Source of the DNA: CAZTNW01 sp964614945 | GTDB lineage: Bacteria > Caldisericota > JANLFM01 | Assembly: GCA_964614945.1 (NCBI GenBank) | Contig: CAZTNW010000003.1 | Coordinates: 186,001 to 250,000, forward strand | Length of the DNA: 64,000 nucleotides | Reading direction: 5' to 3' | Notes under the pieces: model-generated | Told to the model about the DNA's origin: nothing | Seen by the model: only the letters and a program-made list of their open reading frames with translations | Database searches by the model: none | Program-made: the position numbers and the translations under genes | Shown here: positions 57,566 through 64,000 of the stretch, one piece after another | How positions within the stretch are numbered: position 1 is the stretch's first letter | Layout of the letters: the number at the start of each line of letters is the position of its first letter

Positions 57566-58315
57566 TTATCGCGTCAGCTTGGCATAGTAGCGATAACGAT
57601 CCACGCGGTAGAGGATCTTCACGAACTCCATCACCCGGCGATATTGAGAGTAGGTCGTGCGCTCACTTAAAAGCAGGGGTGTTCCTGGCTTGATTTCGAG
57701 AAGGGAGGCCTCCCGAGCGGTGGCGAAGGTCACCTCCAGAGTTTCATCCGCCTCAGTGGGGATCAGATGAAGCCTTTCCTGCAAAATTTTGTAAATCGAT
57801 CCGGTTTTCTCTACATCTTCCCGCGTGATGGTCTGCCCTTCAGGCAAAAGGAGGTAGGAGTTTTGCAAACCCATCGGCTGACCATTCCCCAAGCGCAAGC
57901 GCTCTATCTGCAAAACTTTATTTTGCGCTGCAGGCAATTCCAAGTGACGCCGCACATCTTCCGGCGGTTTGACGTAACCGATTTGCAAAATCCTTTGGCC
58001 GGGGACAATTCCCCTTCGTTTCATGTCTTCGGTGAAGCTCGTGAGCTCAGAAATACCTTTTTGCAATTTAGGAGGGGATACAAATGTTCCTCGTCCGTGC
58101 TCCCGATAGAGAAATCCCTGCCGCACGAGAAGATCGATGGCTTGGCGAATGGTCGTTCGGCTGACTCGGTAAATCGTCTCTAATTGCCGTTCCGAAGGAA
58201 TCGATTGATGAGCTTGAAGCTCTTTTTTCAGTATCTTCTCCCGCAGAATGTTTGCCAGTTGGTAGTAGCGGGGCAGGACATCATGTGGGTCCACAAGATC
58301 AGCCATCGCCCTCAT
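57566..58315 (-). CDS. GntR-family regulator with UTRA domain
   Basis: The 249-residue protein has a GntR winged helix (about 20-80: YQLANILREKILKKELQAHQSIPSERQLETIYRVSRTTIRQAIDLLVRQGFLYREHGRGTFV) and a HutC-type UTRA ligand domain ending in LSERTTYSQYRRVMEFVKILYRVDRYRYYAKL. Such regulators bind sugar phosphates or amino-acid derivatives. It reads towards the BMC operon, 234 bases upstream, so it is probably its regulator and its ligand is probably a sugar phosphate. AGGAGG lies two bases before the first ATG (58315) and 11 before a second (58306); either could be used. Confidence 0.9.
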   Translation of the reverse strand: MRAMADLVDPHDVLPRYYQLANILREKILKKELQAHQSIPSERQLETIYRVSRTTIRQAIDLLVRQGFLYREHGRGTFVSPPKLQKGISELTSFTEDMKRRGIVPGQRILQIGYVKPPEDVRRHLELPAAQNKVLQIERLRLGNGQPMGLQNSYLLLPEGQTITREDVEKTGSIYKILQERLHLIPTEADETLEVTFATAREASLLEIKPGTPLLLSERTTYSQYRRVMEFVKILYRVDRYRYYAKLTR

Positions 58316-58381
58316 ATCCTCCTCGGCATTTTAACTTCAATAAGGCAGCATGAGCACAGTTCAAAAAATGCCTTACATATT

Positions 58382-58969
58382 TCATTTCTGCAATTCATCA
58401 AAATCTATCGTAATTCCGCTCTTAGTCTTCGTGTAGTAAATGATTCTGGCCTGAATGCCTTCCTGTAGTGAAGATTTAGTCTTATATGATTCAGGCTTTA
58501 TTGACACTGGAATTTCTCCCAGCCACCCGTCAATACCCTGCGATTCTTCCTCTGAGGTTGCCAGACGAAGAGGGCTCAGGCCCAGGTTATCCGCTACTTT
58601 CTTTAGAATTACCTGCTGAACTTTAAACCCAATAAAAGTTTTCACTATAACCAGATCCCGAACCCACTTTTCAACCATATCCTGACCTATTTCCTTTATA
58701 GCCTGGTCCAGTTTCCCCAAATATTGCATATCCTCTTAGTTGCTCCTGGATGCTTCTGGTTGCTTTTCGGCGTAATACTCCTCCCATTCTCTTACAGACC
58801 TTCCGGTGAAATCATGCATCAACTGACTCATTTTTCCCACAACCTTGGGTCTTGTTCCCTGAGCGAACTGATTGGCCAGGTTGAGCAACGGTGAAACATA
58901 TTTAGGTAAATCGGGAGAGCTGATTTTTAGAATCTGCTTGATCTCTTTAAAGCTTATTTTGAGCTGCAT
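58382..58969 (-). pseudogene. MjaI-type restriction endonuclease interrupted by one in-frame stop
   Basis: Two open frames, 58736-58969 and 58382-58729, are in the same frame and separated by a single TAA (58738-58736). Read through, they give about 195 residues matching the MjaI endonuclease family: PDLPKYVSPLLNLANQFAQGTRPKVVGKMSQL, WVRDLVIVKTFIGFKVQQVILK, TSEEESQGIDGWLGEIPVSIKPESYKTKSSL and IIYYTKTKSGITIDFDE. MjaI cuts CTAG in the archaeal prototype. AAGAGGAT after the stop could restart translation at the ATG 58729, giving two polypeptides, but loss of the endonuclease is simpler. The AT-rich composition differs from neighbours. Confidence 0.75.
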
Positions 58970-60317
58970 CGGCTTCAATGACAGTATTTTCTTTGGCCCG
59001 CACTAATTGGAGAAATTTTGCTTTCAGGGCAAAGTCCATTTCTGTTTCCACATTGACCAACCCACTTCTGATTAAATGGGCATTGAGAAAGGTTTTGTTG
59101 GTCAAATAAAGATAGCAAAGAAGATTATTGTCCCGATCGTATTTGGTTTGATCGAACCTTAAAAAAACCTTTTTACCCCTTGCTAAGTCACGAAGGAATT
59201 GCATTGCTTGTCTTCTGGTTTCAGGTCTTTCGCGGACTCCGAGCAATCGCACCTTTAAGCCGTTACTCAATAAGAGCAAATTGGGATATAGGATATCCTT
59301 AATAGTGTAAGTGTTCGCCCCTTTGTTGTCCTCCAATTCAATTTTTGAGCCGAAATTCAATGTCCGAGGATCGATTTTTTTATCAAATTGCACGGGGTCG
59401 TGAAAAATATAGGGAAGTCTTTTTATTCTCTCCTCGAAGTCAACTTTTAGAGGTTCCTGCTTAATAAATTCAAAGCTCGCTCCGGCAAACATGCCTCCCT
59501 GCTTTGTCCCGACTTTTTCCTTGATTAATGGCAAAAATTCCTCGTTGATCTCATAACCCACTGAGTTGCGGCCCAAGTTTCTGGCAGCCAGACTGGTGGT
59601 GCCACTCCCCAAAAATGGATCAAGAACCATCTCTCCGTAAAAGCTGAACATCCTGATCAAGCGGCGCGGCAATTCCTCTGGAAACATTGCCAGGTGCTTG
59701 CCTTGCTTTTCTCCTGGGAAATTCCAGTGTCCGGCGAAATACTCGTTCCATTCCTCCGGAGTCAGTCTGGATAAATCGCGTGTGCGTTTGCTGACCGTCG
59801 GCGGTTTGCCGTGTTTCCTGAAAATCAGAATGAATTCATAATCCAGCTTGACAATTCCGTTGCGTGGATAGGGGAAGGAACCCATTATTGTCGCTCCGCC
59901 CGTGGTATTACAGGTAGTGACTTTCTGCCAGATGATGGCGCCCATGTAATCAAAACCAACAGTCTCACAGAACTTGATGATTTCCGTTCGGATAGGGATG
60001 ATTTTGTAGCGTCCGTAATATACAGACCTGGCGAATTGATCGCCGATATTCACGCAGAGGCGACAGCCGGGGTGTAGCACCCGATAGCATTCGTTCCACA
60101 CCAGGTTAAGGTAGTCAATATATTTTTCATAACTATCATGAAACCCGATTTGCTGGCCATTGCCGTAGTCCTTGAGCTGCCAATATGGCGGGGAAGTAAC
60201 AATCAAGTGGATTGAGTGGTCCGAAACCTCTTTCATCCACCTGGAGTCGCCAATTATAATCCTGTGAGCGGTTATATCCCCCATCTCTTCGTTTCTATCA
60301 TACCAATTGAGGCGCAT
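58947..60317 (-). CDS. DNA methyltransferase fused to a staphylococcal nuclease-like domain
   Basis: The 456-residue protein is a beta-class amino-methyltransferase: TSPPYW (41-46) precedes the AdoMet motif DPFLGSGTTSLAA (233-245), with GCRLCVNIGDQF and GYEINEEF in between and after. It would be the modification partner of the MjaI-like enzyme. Residues about 340-445 form an extra SNase-like OB domain: GLKVRLLGVRERPETRRQAMQFLRDLARGKKV, NLLCYLYLTNKTFLNAHLIRSGLVNV. Two catalytic positions (Arg, Glu) match but the third Arg is Asn/Leu. This domain is not usual in methyltransferases. The gene overlaps the endonuclease remnant and is AT-richer than the rest. Confidence 0.85.
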   Translation of the reverse strand: MRLNWYDRNEEMGDITAHRIIIGDSRWMKEVSDHSIHLIVTSPPYWQLKDYGNGQQIGFHDSYEKYIDYLNLVWNECYRVLHPGCRLCVNIGDQFARSVYYGRYKIIPIRTEIIKFCETVGFDYMGAIIWQKVTTCNTTGGATIMGSFPYPRNGIVKLDYEFILIFRKHGKPPTVSKRTRDLSRLTPEEWNEYFAGHWNFPGEKQGKHLAMFPEELPRRLIRMFSFYGEMVLDPFLGSGTTSLAARNLGRNSVGYEINEEFLPLIKEKVGTKQGGMFAGASFEFIKQEPLKVDFEERIKRLPYIFHDPVQFDKKIDPRTLNFGSKIELEDNKGANTYTIKDILYPNLLLLSNGLKVRLLGVRERPETRRQAMQFLRDLARGKKVFLRFDQTKYDRDNNLLCYLYLTNKTFLNAHLIRSGLVNVETEMDFALKAKFLQLVRAKENTVIEADAAQNKL

Positions 60318-60395
60318 TTAGTTTCAAAAAATCAGCGTCGCTGCCAATGCCCCAATCGGTGTCATTAAGGTCGGGTATTTCAATTTCAAATATTC

Positions 60396-60773
60396 TCAGA
60401 GAAGAACGAGCCATTTTTCCGCTTCCTCGTGAGTTTCGAAGGCGCGGAAATCGGCTTTCCTGTTCTCCTCTCTTATCATCTCCCCGAACTTTCCTCTTTC
60501 CATCAACTCACGAGGAAGAACAGCGGCGACCTTTATCCGGTAATTACGGAATCTCTGCAGAATGGCACCGGCCTCGCCGGAGCTCAGGTCGAAGAAACGC
60601 GCCGGCAGATTTTCCTTGAAAAGGAGTACCCGCTCGATTCTCTGGTCGAAGCAATAACCAATAACCTCTATCGCATCGCCCTCCTTCTGAATGAGCAGCT
60701 TGCCGGGAAGGCCTGCTAAGATTCTTTCCCCCTTCTCCAGGATCTCAAAATTCAAATTTGAATTCTCTACCAA
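60396..60773 (-). CDS. DUF4180-like protein
   Basis: The start is TTG 60773 with GAAGGAG seven bases upstream, giving 125 residues; the longer frame to 60836 has no ribosome site. The sequence NFEILEKGERIL, IGYCFDQRIERVLLFKENLPARFFDLSSGEAGAILQRFRNYRIKVAAVLPREL and FETHEEAEKWL matches DUF4180 proteins, small cytosolic proteins of unknown function often with ASCH- or stress-linked neighbours. A TATAAT at 60828-60823 lies upstream. Nothing in the sequence suggests a catalytic role. Confidence 0.65.
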   Translation of the reverse strand: MVENSNLNFEILEKGERILAGLPGKLLIQKEGDAIEVIGYCFDQRIERVLLFKENLPARFFDLSSGEAGAILQRFRNYRIKVAAVLPRELMERGKFGEMIREENRKADFRAFETHEEAEKWLVLL

Positions 60774-61004
60774 GGTTCCGCTCCTTCTTCCCTTATCCAT
60801 CACGCAGAAAAAGCCATAGAGGATTATAAAGCGCAAAGGAGGGAATACCCAGCTAGTTCGCTACGATCGTTTCTACATTAGTCAAGCACGCGCAATCCAA
60901 AAGCAATTATTTCTTTCAGCCTATTTAGGCTTGCTGGCAAACTAAGCAGTTTAAAGCAAGGGCATTTAGCGAGGAGAAAGAGAGGAGCACCTACTCAGAC
61001 CTGC

Positions 61005-62606
61005 TCAGCTATTTCGCGGTCGTTCCTCGTTTATAGCAAGGGGGACGCTCTCCTTCGGCACGGCGGGAGACTTGAGGGCACGAGTTAAAAGATAAAAACC
61101 ACCGCCCAGAAGGATGCAGCCTGCGGCAATGGAGATCTCCGCCCCGGGAGAGGCGAGGAAAAGGGGACAGATCCCGGCAATCCCCATGCCCAACAGCCCC
61201 AGCACACAGAAGAGTAGCCGGGCAGTTCGAGCGGGAACAAAATGGGAGGGGCCCTCCTTCTCCTCTCCAGTAGGTACGCCCGGTTTCCAGAGCGTGAGCA
61301 AAGTAAAAAGGCTTCCCGCGACAAAGGTCGCCAGGAAAAGGGAGTAGGGCTGTTGGGTGAGGAAGGCAATAAGGTAACCAGAGAGAAGGCTGAGGACGGC
61401 TTTCCAGTTCACTCCCTTTCGCTCCTTCCACCGCCGCCGTTTAAAAATGAAATGATCCAGGGTATAAAGGAACCCCAGCGGCGGAAAGATAAAGGCCTGC
61501 TCCTCCAGGAAGAACCCGAGATTATCCAGAATACCGGCCATGGCCAAGCCCACTCCTAAGGCCACAGCGAGCAGCGTGAACCACTGGCGGGCCTTTTGCG
61601 AGCTGACCCCGCTGATACTGGCCAGAGCGAGACCGGTGGAATACAAGTTCACAACCCGGGCGGGATTCCATTGGGCGATAACAATCAACAGCAATGCCCA
61701 GGACGGAAAGCCAATATGGAGGAGCCCGATGAAGAGATCACTGGTGAATATCAGGGAAATCCCCAAGATATAACCAAAAGCGTAGAGTATCACGCCTACA
61801 GGGAGGATGCCAGCGAGGGGAAGCATGAGGGAATCGGGCAAGACTCGGCGGGACAGCCTGGCATAATCGGAAAGCATCACGAATTGGGCGGCACAGATGC
61901 CAGTCAGCCAGACTGTGCCTGTGGATAGAGGCACACCGCTTTGAGGATGCATGACCAGGTTGAGGGAGCCGAGGGAAATCTTCCCGACATATTCCAAGGC
62001 CAATACGGTACCCCAGATGCATACCGCGAGGAGAGCAATGGCGGAGATAAAGTTGGTCCAGATTAAGAGTCTCTGGCCAGCGATTGATGGGAAAGCAAAG
62101 AGCAGGCCGATCAATGCAGTCACCAGAAAAATAGCGAAAGTGTTGAGGGAAATCCCCGGGAAGGGTGATTCAAGCATGATCAAGGCTGCACGGGAGGCGA
62201 TGGCGATGTGTACTCCGTACCAGCCCAATCCCTGCAGCGCCAGAAGGGGAGAGATCCCGAAGCGGGCTCCTGCCGTGCCGAATGTCGAGCGCGGGATGAC
62301 GGAAGCGGGAAGGCCCAGATCAGTACCCACGGCGGCATTCATCCAGTCAAAGACCAGGATCACGAGAGACGAAAGGCCGACGACGACGCTGATTTCCCCG
62401 AGGGAATAAAGCTTCACCAGCATGGCCCCGACAATTACCAGAGGCATGGAGGCCATACAGCTCATGAAGACGGGGGCCAGGCGCATCCAGCGGATCCTGC
62501 TGTGGGCGGGAATCGGCCTGAGGGTGAAGGCCTCCTCAGACGGTCCCAATCTATACATTTTTTTGGATCGGAGGGTTCGCAATTTTTTCGCCAGAATTCC
62601 TGCCAT
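61005..62606 (-). CDS. NCS1-family permease (nucleobase/cytosine type)
   Basis: From ATG 62606 the protein has 533 residues and twelve predicted helices: SVIPRSTFGTAGARFGISPLLALQGLGWYGVHIAI, the central QSGVPLSTGTVWLTGICAAQFVMLSDYARLSRRV, and QWNPARVVNLYSTGLALAS. This is the purine/cytosine-permease (NCS1) pattern; the substrate could be a nucleobase, hydantoin or vitamin. The earlier start at 62660 would lie before the predicted transcription start, because TACAAT at 62618-62613 places +1 on the A of this ATG. It is divergent from an XRE regulator. Confidence 0.88.
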   Translation of the reverse strand: MAGILAKKLRTLRSKKMYRLGPSEEAFTLRPIPAHSRIRWMRLAPVFMSCMASMPLVIVGAMLVKLYSLGEISVVVGLSSLVILVFDWMNAAVGTDLGLPASVIPRSTFGTAGARFGISPLLALQGLGWYGVHIAIASRAALIMLESPFPGISLNTFAIFLVTALIGLLFAFPSIAGQRLLIWTNFISAIALLAVCIWGTVLALEYVGKISLGSLNLVMHPQSGVPLSTGTVWLTGICAAQFVMLSDYARLSRRVLPDSLMLPLAGILPVGVILYAFGYILGISLIFTSDLFIGLLHIGFPSWALLLIVIAQWNPARVVNLYSTGLALASISGVSSQKARQWFTLLAVALGVGLAMAGILDNLGFFLEEQAFIFPPLGFLYTLDHFIFKRRRWKERKGVNWKAVLSLLSGYLIAFLTQQPYSLFLATFVAGSLFTLLTLWKPGVPTGEEKEGPSHFVPARTARLLFCVLGLLGMGIAGICPLFLASPGAEISIAAGCILLGGGFYLLTRALKSPAVPKESVPLAINEERPRNS

Positions 62607-62618
62607 TGTCCTATTGTA
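62606..62618 (-). promoter_or_regulatory. -10 element giving a leaderless NCS1 permease message
   Basis: TACAAT (62618-62613) is followed by AGGACA and then ATG, so the predicted +1 is the A of the start codon. No strong -35 is visible (TTGTGT 19 bp upstream). Confidence 0.45.
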
Positions 62619-62707
62619 GGTGCTATTTGTCCCTTTTACACAAAAAGTGGAAAGTGACAAAAAATTGTTCGTGAAAACGTCATAAATGTAAAAAAATGCA
62701 AAAACCC

Positions 62708-62736
62708 TTGAATCCTATCGGTCAACTTCCTATACT
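62708..62736 (+). promoter_or_regulatory. Promoter of the XRE-ImmA pair
   Basis: TTGAAT (62708-62713), 17 bp, TATACT (62731-62736); predicted start about 62743, eight bases before the ATG at 62751. The very short leader still has GGAAGGG partly in place. Confidence 0.65.
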
Positions 62737-62750
62737 GAGGAAGGGCAATT

Positions 62751-63134
62751 ATGACAAAAGAGCATGCTTCGAATTCCAGCGGACTGGGAGAAAAAATCAA
62801 GCAGCTTCTGAGCGAGAGGCGAGTCTCCATCACAGCTCTCGCTGAATATACCGGGATCTCCCGCCCCACCCTTTATCGAATTCTCGAGGGAAGAAGCGAA
62901 CTCAGGTTCAAGGATGTCTTCTCCATCAGCAAATTTTTCAACATACCTCTGGAGACTTTCTATGCATTGGAACAGGAAAGTCCGGCTCCTTCTGCGGAAG
63001 CTGCCCTGCATTTCGGCCTGTCCAGATTTGATGAAACCACATGGTTGCAGAAAATTTACAAGAATCTGGCCCGCAAGGAATTGGCCAAGATTTTGCGGGA
63101 AGCGGCGGATATGTTGGAGAGTGACGAGAAGTAA
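62751..63134 (+). CDS. XRE-type HTH regulator
   Basis: The 127-residue protein has a Cro/C1-type HTH (about 16-66): IKQLLSERRVSITALAEYTGISRPTLYRILEGRSELRFKDVFSISKFFNIPLETFY. The C-terminal 55 residues are helical (LARKELAKILREAADMLESDEK) and may dimerise or bind the neighbour. It is followed after 37 bases by an ImmA/IrrE metallopeptidase, the usual layout for a repressor cleaved by its own peptidase under a stress or mobile-element signal. It also shares a 144-base control region with the NCS1 permease, which it may repress. Confidence 0.85.
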   Translation: MTKEHASNSSGLGEKIKQLLSERRVSITALAEYTGISRPTLYRILEGRSELRFKDVFSISKFFNIPLETFYALEQESPAPSAEAALHFGLSRFDETTWLQKIYKNLARKELAKILREAADMLESDEK

Positions 63135-63171
63135 CAGTTGACTTGCTGGGCGCTCGGAGTCCCTTGGGGGG

Positions 63172-63666
63172 ATGTGCAGCTTGCGGAGCTTGGGTGAGTT
63201 ATTAAAAGAGTTCGCATCCGAAAACGTGATTGTCGTCTTCCGCCGCATGAATTTTTGGTCGGGGATTCTATGCTACGTGAAGCAGCAATGGTTTTGCTAT
63301 GTAAACTCCACCAATCCCATTCCCAATCAGCGCTGGACTGTCGCCCATGAACTCGGTCACTATGTTCTGCATAAAAAGAGCGGCCTCTATTTCACTGACG
63401 GTATCTTTCAAGCAACGGAGGTGGACGCGGAGTGGCAGGCCAACCGTTACGCCTCAGAAATATTGATGCCGCAGGATGAGGTGGCAGTTCTGATAGAAAA
63501 TATCTCGCTGCCCTCCGAAAGGGTTCTTAGTACATCCGTCCATTTCGAGGTTCCAGAAAAGATGGCAGCCTGGTGGCTGTACGAGCTGGGTTATATCCCG
63601 AAGAGGTGTTTCTTAGAGTTCCAGCAGCCGCCTCGCCCTGAAAAAGACTCTCAAGTCGAGGTCTAA
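63172..63666 (+). CDS. ImmA/IrrE-family metallo-endopeptidase
   Basis: The 164-residue protein has the zinc motif TVAHELGHYVLH (HExxH) at about 57-68 and the downstream EWQANRYASEILMP, with the Glu that completes the zinc site in ImmA-type peptidases. Members cleave an associated XRE-type repressor. The N-terminus is short, and the C-terminal 30 residues are Pro- and charge-rich. ATG 63172 has GGGGGG directly upstream. The pair with the XRE gene is complete. Confidence 0.9.
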   Translation: MCSLRSLGELLKEFASENVIVVFRRMNFWSGILCYVKQQWFCYVNSTNPIPNQRWTVAHELGHYVLHKKSGLYFTDGIFQATEVDAEWQANRYASEILMPQDEVAVLIENISLPSERVLSTSVHFEVPEKMAAWWLYELGYIPKRCFLEFQQPPRPEKDSQVEV

Positions 63667-63795
63667 ACCGGGATTCAGCTCGGGTTTTCGACTCTTGCTC
63701 TCCCGGCGATTCCTACTGTAAATCCAGCAATACTGCTGTTCGTTCAACTGTAATTTTCCGGTGCTGTAAAATAATGATTTGATTTCGTAAAAATA

Positions 63796-63825
63796 TTGAC
63801 AATGATGATGGGTTTGACCCATAAT
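63796..63825 (+). promoter_or_regulatory. Promoter upstream of the final gene
   Basis: TTGACA (63796-63801), 18 bp, CATAAT (63820-63825); start about 63832, giving an ~80-nt leader. AAGGAGGG ends about ten bases before the ATG at 63914. Confidence 0.6.
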
Positions 63826-63913
63826 TCTCTCGGAGGATGATGCCGATGTAAAAGCGTAGCAAATAACGGGCATCTTACCAAGTGCATCGCATCAAAAGGA
63901 GGGAATTAAGTAC

Positions 63914-64000
63914 ATGTCGGAGTACCGCTACGAATACGAGCTGGGAAGGGCCAGTAAGATCCTGGTTGAGGAACTGTTCAAAATCAAACCCGGGGAGACA
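63914..64000 (+). CDS. N-terminus of a probable M29-type aminopeptidase (truncated by window)
   Basis: Only 29 residues are visible: YELGRASKILVEELFKIKPGET after MSEYRYE. This resembles the opening of thermophilic M29/AmpT-like aminopeptidases, in which a helix leads to a (V)KPGE turn before the first strand. The rest lies beyond the window, so catalytic residues cannot be checked. It has its own promoter. Confidence 0.4.
   Translation, partial: MSEYRYEYELGRASKILVEELFKIKPGET

Noticed and set aside
58736..58738. Recoding of the in-frame stop in the MjaI-like gene
   Set aside because: The codon is TAA, not UGA or UAG, and no stem-loop of a recoding type was evident.
1..64000. CRISPR array, rRNA gene or insertion sequence
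   Set aside because: Scanned by eye; no regularly spaced repeats, rRNA-like stretches or transposase-type proteins with terminal inverted repeats were seen.

Overview
The window comes from a moderately GC-rich bacterial chromosome, very probably an anaerobe. Signs of anaerobic life are a two-subunit 2-oxoacid:ferredoxin oxidoreductase, rubredoxin with a rubredoxin reductase-like flavoprotein, a ferredoxin:thioredoxin reductase catalytic subunit and a radical SAM enzyme. Strong AGGAGG ribosome sites, many TTG/GTG starts, an S-layer-homology protein, a Gram-positive-type LexA box at dinB and several apparently leaderless transcripts suggest a monoderm-like lineage (Firmicutes, Actinobacteriota or a related candidate phylum). 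I cannot place it further from sequence alone.

Layout. 1-6732: the end of an HD-GYP c-di-GMP phosphodiesterase, then a type IV pilus/pseudopilus locus (major pilin, prepilin peptidase, three minor pseudopilins, one with a huge ectodomain, and a PilX-like protein). 6813-11087: pseudouridine catabolism (kinase, glycosidase) joined to 5-oxoprolinase pxpABC. 11168-15705: an SLH-transglutaminase surface protein, a sigma factor fused to a membrane-anchored extracytoplasmic domain, and membrane proteins. 15702-20070 (minus): ispH, a UroD-like protein and korAB. 20399-28529: aminopeptidase, XdhC, radical SAM, an AbiEii-like orphan, rubredoxin and its reductase, PhzF, nitroreductase and an HD protein. 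28651-29514: tRNA-Gln and an AT-richer, gene-poor stretch holding a candidate structured RNA. 29515-39843: csaA, nudix, mnmA, SOS-type dinB, a WD40 protein, a ZIP transporter, an aldolase/glutaredoxin/FTR-rubredoxin/ketopantoate reductase-like cluster, a cyclophilin lipoprotein, a Spy-like protein, nudix and adenosine-specific kinase. 40217-51031: a CAAX-type protease, two MFS exporters, a fucose-isomerase-like protein, a decayed THEP1 NTPase, a DNA alkylation/oxidation repair operon and a double GNAT.

51067-58315 is the most distinctive region: a GntR-regulated bacterial microcompartment (BMC) operon with RpiB-like and DeoC-like enzymes, an acylating aldehyde dehydrogenase, EutJ-like chaperone and shell proteins (one BMC-H, one BMC-T, three BMC-P). 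This matches the sugar-phosphate-utilising type of BMC. The inferred flow is isomerisation of a sugar phosphate, aldol cleavage by DeoC to an aldehyde, and oxidation to an acyl-CoA inside the shell. No phosphotransacylase or alcohol dehydrogenase is encoded in the operon.

58382-64000: a lower-GC restriction-modification remnant (MjaI-like endonuclease broken by one in-frame stop, next to a methyltransferase fused to a staphylococcal-nuclease-like domain), a DUF4180 protein, an NCS1 permease, an XRE regulator paired with an ImmA/IrrE metallopeptidase, and the start of a probable M29-type aminopeptidase. I saw no CRISPR array, insertion sequence or rRNA gene.
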